This document shows, one piece after another, positions 56,448-64,000 of a DNA stretch of 64,000 nucleotides; the stretch's first letter is position 1, and each line of letters begins with the position of its first letter. Source of the DNA: Telopea speciosissima (lineage: Eukaryota > Streptophyta > Magnoliopsida > Proteales > Proteaceae); NCBI RefSeq assembly GCF_018873765.1, contig NC_057918.1:12780862-12844861 (forward strand), given 5' to 3'. The translations under genes and the position numbers were made by a program. Below the pieces are notes generated by a model, which ran no database searches, was not told the origin of the DNA, and saw nothing but the letters and a program-made list of their open reading frames with translations.

Positions 56448-59400
56448 TCAAGTTGGAGCATAAATATCAACCATGCCCAACTTGACCAGAATACGATGAA
56501 AAATCTTCCCACTTAAACCTTTAGTGAACACATTTGCAAGCTGGTCAGCAGATTGCACAAAAGGAACACACACCAGCCCTCCTTCCAACTGTTCTTTAAT
56601 AAAATGCCTGTCAACCTCCACATGCTTGGTACGATCATGTTGAACAGGGTTGTGAGCAATGCTAATAGCAGCCTTGTTGTCACAATATAACATCATGGGA
56701 AGATGAACAGGAGTACCAATATCTTGTAATAAACCTTTGAGCCATAACATCTCACAAATAACTTGTGCCATAGCACGAAACTCAGCTTCAGCACTAGACC
56801 TTGCCACTACGTTCTGCTTTTTACTACGCCACGTAACAAGGTTGCCACCAACAAACGAGCAATAGCCAGAAATGGACTTTCTATCAAAGGAACCAGCCCA
56901 ATCTGCATCAGTATATGCTTCGACACGAAGATGGCCATTCGGAGACAAAAGAATTCCTTTTCCTGGTGCTGACTTTAAATACCGAAGGATCCGGATAACA
57001 ACATCCATGTGAGAGGAATGCGGATCATACATGAACTGCTTGACCATACTCACAGATACTGACTGTCATGTCAGGTCTTGTATGAGACAGATAAATGAGC
57101 TTACCAACCAATCTTTGATAACGACCTTTGTCGACCGGTGTTCCTTCCTTTTCTTTAAGTCTGGTAGTAGCATCCATAGGTGTATCAGAAGGATGACACC
57201 CCAGCATCCCAGTCTCGGTCAATAGATCTAGGATGTACTTCCTTTGAGAAAGAAAGATGCCTTTAGAAGACCGAGCAACTTCTATCCCTAGAAGTACTTT
57301 AGTTTTCCCAGATCCTTTATTTCAAATTCTTGCCCAAGGTAAGTCTTCAACTGGGTGATTTCATGATTGTCATTCCCGGTCACTACAATATCATCCACAT
57401 AAACTATTAGGAGGGTTACCTTTTCACCATTTTTCTTGATAAACAAGGTATGATCAACATTGCTCTGCTTATAACCCGCAAAGGCCATTACCTTGTGAAA
57501 TCGTCCAAACCAAGCACGGGGGGACTGTTTCAGCCCATATAAAGCACGCTTCAATTTACAAACTTTCCCGCTGGTTTTATCACAAGAGAAACTTGGTGGA
57601 ATGTCCATATACACTTCCTCGTCAAGTTCTCCATGGAGGAAGGTATTCTTCACATCTAATTGTTGTAACTCCCAGCCCAGATTCACTGCACAAGAAAGTA
57701 GCACTCTGACGGTGTTTAATTTCGCAACTGGTGCAAAAGTCTCCTGATAATCGATCCCATAAGTCTGAGTAAATCCCTTTACAACCAAACGTGCTTTGTA
57801 TCGATCCACAGTGCCATCTACCTTCTGTTTCACCACAAACACCCACTTACATCCAACTGGTTTCTTTCCTGGTGGAAGAACCACAAGTTCCCATGTATCA
57901 TTCTTTTTTAAGGCTTGCATTTCTTCCATCATTGCTGCTTTTCACTTTCCATCTGTAAAAACTTCCTGCCAATTTTGGGGAATGCGAACAGAAGAAAGAG
58001 AAGAGACAAATGTATGAAAGGATGGAGAAAGGGAGTCATAAGAGACTACATGAGAAATGGGATGCTGGGTACAAGCCCGAATACCTTTACGATGAGCAAT
58101 AGGTAAATCAGGAGAAGAAGGAGAAGATATGTTACCTGGAGGTTGATCTGGTTCCAAGGCCGACAACTGTGGTGGTACTGGTGCTGTAGTGGATGGGAGC
58201 TGCTTGTATTTGGAATGTCCCCTGTGATAGGTTTTGAGATTAGAGTCGTTAATTTTCTTCTGAAATTCCCTAATGGTTTGTTGGACTGGAGTCATCTCCC
58301 CCTGAAGGGAATTGTCACTAATAGGATTTTCAGCATCTTATAAGTTCTGCCCCTGGGGAAAATCCTATTGGGGACCAGCAGAGTCATCGTCTAAGGGCTT
58401 CCCCTGGGGAAAATCTGGTTGGGTACCAGCAGAGGGAAGAGGGGTGGAAGCAATAGTCGGTTGAGGGGTGGGATCAACAGGTGGTTGGACCCGGGTCTGG
58501 GTTTGTATGGGAAGGTCAACCATCACATCTTCACTGAAAGTTTCCCCCTGAAGAGGTGTGGATTGATAATAGGAGAGAGTTTCATGAAAGACGACATCCA
58601 TACTGGTGAAGGTACGACGTGTAGGAGGATGGTAACACTTATATCCCTTTTGGGATGGAGAATATCCAAAAAAAATACAACGGACCCCACGGGGTTCGAG
58701 CTTGCCCGAAGAGCGGGTATCAGGAACATAACAGACACAACCAAAAACTTTGGGTGGGACGACAAAGGAGGAAGAACCCTGCAATAAAGAAGCAGGGGTG
58801 TCAGAGTCAAGGACTCGGGTAGGGAGCCTATTGATGAGATAGGCAGCAGTCAGGATAGCATCTGCCCAATATTGGGAAGGGACAGAATGGGCAAACATAA
58901 GAGCCCGAGTTACCTCAAGGAGGTGGCGGTTTTTCCTTTCAGCCACACCATTTTGAGCTGGGGTATCGACACAACTGGTTTGATGGAGTATACCATGGGC
59001 AGCAAGGTAGTGTTGGAACTGACCATCCATGTATTCTTTACCATTGTCACTTCGCAATATCTTGAGAGTGGCATTGTATTGGGTTTGAATCATCTTTTGA
59101 AAATTTTGAAAACAAGAAAAAACTTCACTTTTGTTGTGCATTAAATAGACCCATGTACTCCTAGAATAACAATCAATAAAAGAAACAAACCAACGATGGC
59201 CTTTGAGAGATGGTTTCCGGCTAGGACCCCAGACATCAGAATGAATAAGATTAAAAGGAGAACTTCTTTTATTAGAAATGGAATAAGATAAAGTAGGACT
59301 CCCATTATCAAGCAGGTACAATCCACCATGCATCTTACCACATCCAATTGACGCCCCTGTTGCCAGATCCTGAAACACACAATGAGAAGGAAAAAAAGTT

Positions 59401-60713
59401 ACTTTGCACTTTAAATCACGGGTAAGAATACTGATGGACTGAAGATTAGTGGTACATTTAGGAATATGTAAAACAGAGGATAAAGTTAAGGAGGGAGTGC
59501 AACTGATAGAGCCCTTCCCAGAGATAGAAGAGAGAGAGCCATCAGCCACCTGTACTTTATCTTTACCAGATGTAGGAGAGTAACGAGTAAAGAGGCTGGA
59601 GGATCCAGTCATATGATTAGTGGCACCGGAGTCTATGATCCAAGGAGAGGAGACTACTGATGCACAATGAGCAGCAAAAGAAATACTTGAGTGGGCTAAA
59701 TGTGAACCTGGAGGAGTGGAAGAACTGGCAGGTGTTGATGTAGTAGAAGCAGCAGAAGCCTGTAACATTTGACGGAAAGCCTGAAGTTCATCCTTGGATA
59801 GTCCAGTGTCAGTAGGAGGAGTAGGAGTGACAGCCTCAGTATGATTAGCTTTGTTTTTCGATTTTCGAGCGGCACGTGTAGCATCAAAGTCGGCTGGTTT
59901 GCCATATATCTTCCAACAGGTGGCCTTAGTGTGCCACAACTTGCCACAATGCTCACATTTAACTGCTGTTTTCTCAGATTTAGAAGTATCAGCAACCGAA
60001 GGAGTAGAACCAGCCCCAGTGTGCAAGGCTGATCGATCAGGAAGTGTAGTGTGAAGCATAGTAGTTCTTCGGCGATCTTCATTATTAACCAAAGCATAGG
60101 ACTGTTCCAGTGTAGGGAAAGGATCCTTGCCTAGAATCTGAACCCTAATTGGGTCGTATTCCACATTAAGGCCAGCCAAAAAATCATAAACCCTAATTTT
60201 ATCGACATGCTTTCTGTAGGCAGCAATGTCAGTGGCATTAGTGGGCTGATAATCAGAGTAATGATCAATTTCTTGCCAACACTTGCGGAGTTCAACATAG
60301 TATTGAGGAATGGATAAATCATTTTGCTTGGTGTCATGGATTTTTTTCCTTAATTTATAGACCGGAGCATCATTCCCTACCTGTGAATATGTGTCTTTGG
60401 TAGCCTTCCATATCTGGGCAGCAGTGTCTAGGAGAGGGTAGCCCGGTGCAATTGAAGGATGCATAGAATGAATAAGATATGACATGACCATGGAGTCAGT
60501 AGATAACCATTTAGTCTGAGCAGCTCCTTCTTCAGTAGGGATGGGAGTAGTGCCTGTAAGGTGTCTTGTGTAGCCACGGCCAGCAATCGTAAGGTATGTG
60601 GATCTGGACCACATTAGATAATTTGTCCCATCTAGTTTGGTGGGAGAAACAAAAGGAAGATACTCTGGTCGAGAAGATCCATCAAAGTCAGCTGAAGTGA
60701 TGTCAGACATCAT
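56448..60713 (-). pseudogene. copia 2 gag-pol, damaged
   Basis: The first frame (60713-58365, 782 codons) has gag (LDGTNYLMWSRS, UBN2 type), zinc knuckle CEHCGKLWHTKATC, protease WIIDSGATNHMTG and the integrase core ([30 protein letters not shown]). The HHCC zinc-binding part expected between LYLLDNG and NKRSSPF is absent. After TAG and TAA in the variable linker the same frame goes on (58295-57942), then a TGA where Trp is expected (about 57939), then RT (57932-57288) with [10 protein letters not shown] missing base near 57289 and a further shift near 57050 precede RNase H (57053-56448: DADWAGS, CDNKAAISIAHNP, QLANVFTKGL). At least three stops and two shifts: not autonomous. Confidence 0.9.
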
Positions 60714-61274
60714 GTAAGTGTAGAAGATATTGGTTTTAAAATTCCCACAAATTTAGCCGTAAAAAATAGCTCAAACTAGGATCGAATTCCCTGCAGGTGG
60801 TAGGGAATAAGCCCTCAAAAAATCAGAACCTTCTAATGATGGAATAAGAAACCCTAAATTTGAAAAAATTTAGGAATAGCTGAATGCAAATCAATCACAG
60901 GTTTGAATCTGATGTAGTTTGGATTCAAAACTGCAATCTGAAAGTAAAGGAGGTGTAGATCAATAAGGGCAGGGATCAATCTCCCAAAAACAACACAGAA
61001 ATCCAGCTTGTGAAGGAAGCAGCTTGATCTCCAAGGTTGGAGGAAACCTACGGCAGATCTGATCACACCCAAGTTTGTATAATCTTCAGTGAGGTGTCAT
61101 TGAGGGCAGCAGCTAAATCTTCATTGGATCACCTCAAAGTTGCTGCCCTGAGTGAGATAGAGAGTCCGAGAGTGGTGGAAATGCAGAAAACCAGAAGCCG
61201 AGAGAGTTTAGAGAGAACAAAAAACCAAAAAAATTGAGGGGCTGCTCTTTAGATCAGAGGTGGCTTTGATACCA

Positions 61275-61544
61275 TGTAAACAGCCTTGAGATTGAATGCT
61301 TGACTGATCAAAATCGATCATCCAGGCCCTTTATTTATAATAACCAGAATTACAAATAGTCAAAGTAGAAGTAGGAATGCCACCTCAGCCTAATCCTATT
61401 AGGAATTCCTATTCCCACTAGGAATGCCAAAATAGAGATCGGCTGAGGGGGAAAAAACAGAAAAAAGAGAGAAAACTGAAAAATATAAAAACAATAATAC
61501 TAGGACTAAATTACCCCTATCGGGTAAAGTAGCCTATTTTAACA
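61275..61544 (-). repeat. 5' LTR of copia 2
   Basis: In plus reading TGTAAACAGCC...TATTTTAACA. Adjacent to the primer-binding site. Confidence 0.92.
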
Positions 61545-62492
61545 CATGCAGAAGTAAATAGAGTAAGAACAGCAGTAGCAAAACTCAGATTTAAACAACA
61601 AAACAATATTCTGGTGTAAGAGTTGAAAACAAGGATCAACATTAGTAACCAAAACCTAATATCAGTCCTTTAGTACTTAAGAATCCAGGTGGTAGAAGGG
61701 CTCTTATGATCTGATGTAAAGATCAGATTTTGGAACCGTAAGTATGATCAAAACAGAATCTGGTTGCTAGGCTTGAAATTAGATTTGAGAAACTAAATAT
61801 CTTCAATAGAAAACAGAAAATCCTGAAGCTAAAAAGTAAAAGAAACTGAACAAAAAGAAAAAAAAAAGTTCTAACCTGATTGATTTGAATAGGTTGAAGC
61901 AGAATGGAAGAAAGATAAATGGATATGAACCAAGTATCTCACCGGGAACTAGACTGAAATCCCCTCAGTCCTGACCTTAGCATCTCGCCAAGGGTTGCCC
62001 TGCATCTCACCATACCATTCTGAATCTCACAGAACACTGGAGGCAAAAGCCAACTTTATTCAACTGGAAAAACTGTGGGGGTTATATGGCCATACACTCC
62101 TTTAATAGAAACAGAAGTATGTTTACAATAGGAAAGAAAGAAGTATAGTTAACATAGAAAACTCTATCCAAATAGGTATAAGTGTCCCTAAAGACAAGCT
62201 CTATCTTAGCTAGCATAGGTATCCCACTAGATTACAAACTCTATCCAATGTAGGAATAGGAGTTCTAATCAGACAAGACCCTATCCAACCTTTACAAGTA
62301 AAGAGATAAACAATAAAATAATGGAATAAAACAACCTAAACTAAATTAAGAAAGTAAATCCGGTATTCCTACCTTCTATCTATATTTTAGGCTCATTAAA
62401 GTGCCTTATTACAAAGAAAACTCATTGGACCCAACCTGAGGTTTTTTCCATTAAAATAAGCCCAATTCTGTTTTTTACTTTTTTCTGCATCA

Positions 62493-64000
62493 AGATTTCC
62501 ATTTTCAGCATCCATGCAGTCCACGAGCAACAGAACATGGTCTATGATAGGTCACACCAAAGCCTCCTGAGTCATATTTGGGCAATCGTCCCACCAAGTT
62601 GTGATCAAAATTTATCATTAGAGCCCATTGAAAGAACTAATATATTGCTTGATCATTTGTATGCACTAGACAACGGAAGGTCCAAGTCCAATAGCCCATT
62701 CTTCTTTCTCCCCCGCCCCCCCCCCCCCAAAAAAAAAGTGCATGACTATTAATTTAAGGTTTTTGATTTATCATGGAGACTCCATTGAAAATTGATAATG
62801 AAGAGGAACTTTGTCTTGTATTTTATATCACATGGGTTTGTGTCATAGTAGTCATGACCAAGGTTTAAAATCTCGTTTCGTTTCGGTGTTTCGGTCTGAC
62901 CAAAATTTCCGAGATACCGAAATTTTGTTGAAATATGGTATTTTTTCGATGGGTGTAAAATGCCAAAATGATCGAGGTTTTCGAAATTTCCGAAACGAGA
63001 TGATCGAAATTACCGAGATTTTCTAAATGAGATGACTGAAATTTCCAAAATTTTTGAAATATTACATTTTTTTCAATTCGATGTTGCATTTTGTTTCGAC
63101 TCGACCGAGATACTTGAAATTCTTGAAATCTCGACCGAGACGAAATGAGTTTTTGTACTATGGACACGACGTCTCGGAGACCTAGGTATTGGAAGGGGCC
63201 TGGATGCAAGGTGACAAGGCGTCCAAGGCGCTTGGACATCATGACAACTATAGTTCGGGTACAAATACATGTTGAGGAGTTGGATCCACTAGATCCCTAA
63301 ACTTAGGATACATGGATGTGTCCAAAAATGGGTACCCATACAGGACTCAACTAAAATTTGTCAAAAGAAGGGTTAATGTGTCAAAAAGGGTGGGGGTTAA
63401 TTTGCTTCTTTTTCTTCTTCTTCACGGCTGTGTCCAATTTCTTGCTGCTGGGTGGGTGTCAGACTCATACCCCAAACCCATACCAATATCATGTTGTGTT
63501 GGCATGGGCAAGGATAAAGATTTCGGTGCCAACCAATGTTTCGACTAGCCAGAAACAAAAATTTGGTCGAAACCTGTTTTTTTTTGGGTAAAACTTGACA
63601 TTTGATAGGCTGGTCAAAACTATCAAAACTGGTTGAAACTACCAAAACTGATCAAAACTACTGAAACTGGGTTGGTTGAAATTGGTTAAAATTTGTCGAA
63701 ACTTGGTATTTTTTGGTCGAAACTATCGAAATTTCCAAAATAGTCGAAACTTGGTTTATTTAAAACTCCCCTAAGGTTTCGTCTTGGTTAGCTGCGAAAT
63801 CGAGTTGTCTAGGTCGAAACCTGCAATTTCGACTGAGATTTAGTTCCATGGGCATGCATACAAGTATACGTGAATTGTCCAGGTGACAGGTTGTATGTAA
63901 TTATTTTTATAGGCCAAGAGAATACATAGCTAATAAGCAGAGAGAACATGTAACTCTCTTTTCTGTCTATAGGGCTTAATCATGCACAGCTGATCAATGC
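62493..64000. other. OSCA intron 7, right edge; TTTCGG/TCGAAA-rich repeats, no exon
   Basis: 62865-63165 and 63530-63840 are dense in TTTCGG, CCGAAA, TCGAAA and ATTTCC words on both strands, akin to the MITE at 28616-28833, but their ends could not be fixed. A C-run/A-run junction lies near 62715-62735. The missing 3' OSCA exons were looked for and not found. Confidence 0.45.

Larger units (their letters stand above)
56171..61544 (-). mobile_element. copia LTR retrotransposon 2, young, nested in the gypsy-type LTR
   Basis: LTRs of 270 bases each: 61275-61544 (5') and 56171-56440 (3'), about five differences by eye. Primer-binding site TGGTATCAAAGCC at 61262-61274 and polypurine tract CTTGAGGGGGAG ending at 56441 (minus). 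Outside the ends are CATAC (56166-56170) and CATGC (61545-61549), a 5-base duplication with one change. The gag-pol frame is nearly continuous but has stops and frameshifts. Opposite strand to the host OSCA gene, in its intron 7. Confidence 0.92.
53916..62492 (-). mobile_element. Old gypsy-type gag-only LTR element, interrupted by copia 2
   Basis: Homologous LTR parts lie at 53916-54452 and 61948-62492, roughly 85-90% alike by eye. In minus orientation the 5' LTR runs from 62492 to about 55888, broken by copia 2 at 56171-61544. Its primer-binding site TGGTATCAGAGCC is at 55871-55883. The interior (54453-55870) holds a decayed gag and no pol. The left (3') LTR is truncated at about 53916 compared with the ~1.2-kb right LTR. 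A non-autonomous, old insertion. Confidence 0.75.

Overview
The window reads as nuclear DNA of a flowering plant. The evidence is a THESEUS1-type receptor kinase, an OSCA/HYP1-type channel gene with ordinary GT-AG introns, a histone H4 copy, a relic of a BONZAI-type copine gene, Au-like SINE pieces, copia and gypsy retrotransposons, and hAT and Mutator elements. Very long, transposon-filled introns suggest a genome of moderate to large size. The species cannot be named from the sequence.

Layout. 1-6.1 kb holds relics: a decayed copine fragment, a duplicated non-coding block, an F-box-like ORF, and a head-to-head pair of pseudogenes (a histone H4 broken by one extra base, and a small gene of unrecognised family). 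6.9-9.4 kb (minus) is an intact two-exon gene for a 233-residue membrane protein that resembles ATG8-interacting (ATI-type) proteins. 9.93-11.93 kb is a Pack-MULE with ~290-bp terminal inverted repeats and a perfect 9-bp target duplication; it carries a captured pectinesterase fragment. 12.4-12.9 kb is a LINE-type RNase H relic. 14.0-16.65 kb (plus) is an intronless, intact CrRLK1L receptor kinase close to THESEUS1. 18.8-23.3 kb is a complete-looking hAT transposon with a dead transposase.

From 26.2 kb to the right edge the window lies inside one plus-strand OSCA gene of the HYP1 type. Seven coding exons were placed (26171-52435; 494 codons, all phases agree), and the 3' exons lie beyond the window. 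Its introns reach 8.0, 10.0 and more than 11.5 kb. They hold a non-autonomous LTR element (29.9-34.6 kb), two tiny TRIM-like elements with ~65-bp LTRs, two mitochondrial-like blocks, several MITEs, a SINE, a copia element with a 5-bp target duplication (42.7-46.8 kb), and a younger copia element (56.2-61.5 kb) nested inside the LTR of an older gag-only gypsy-type element.

The three intact genes have separate known or likely roles: cell-wall integrity sensing (THE1-like), mechano/osmosensitive cation conductance (OSCA/HYP1-like), and possibly selective autophagy (ATI-like). They do not form a cluster or an operon. No new multi-gene system is apparent. The most original material is transposon architecture: a Mutator-type MITE family with two copies and 10-bp target duplications, one of which sits in a TRIM whose sister copy shows the empty site; the very short-LTR TRIM family; the Pack-MULE; and the nested insertions inside a working gene.
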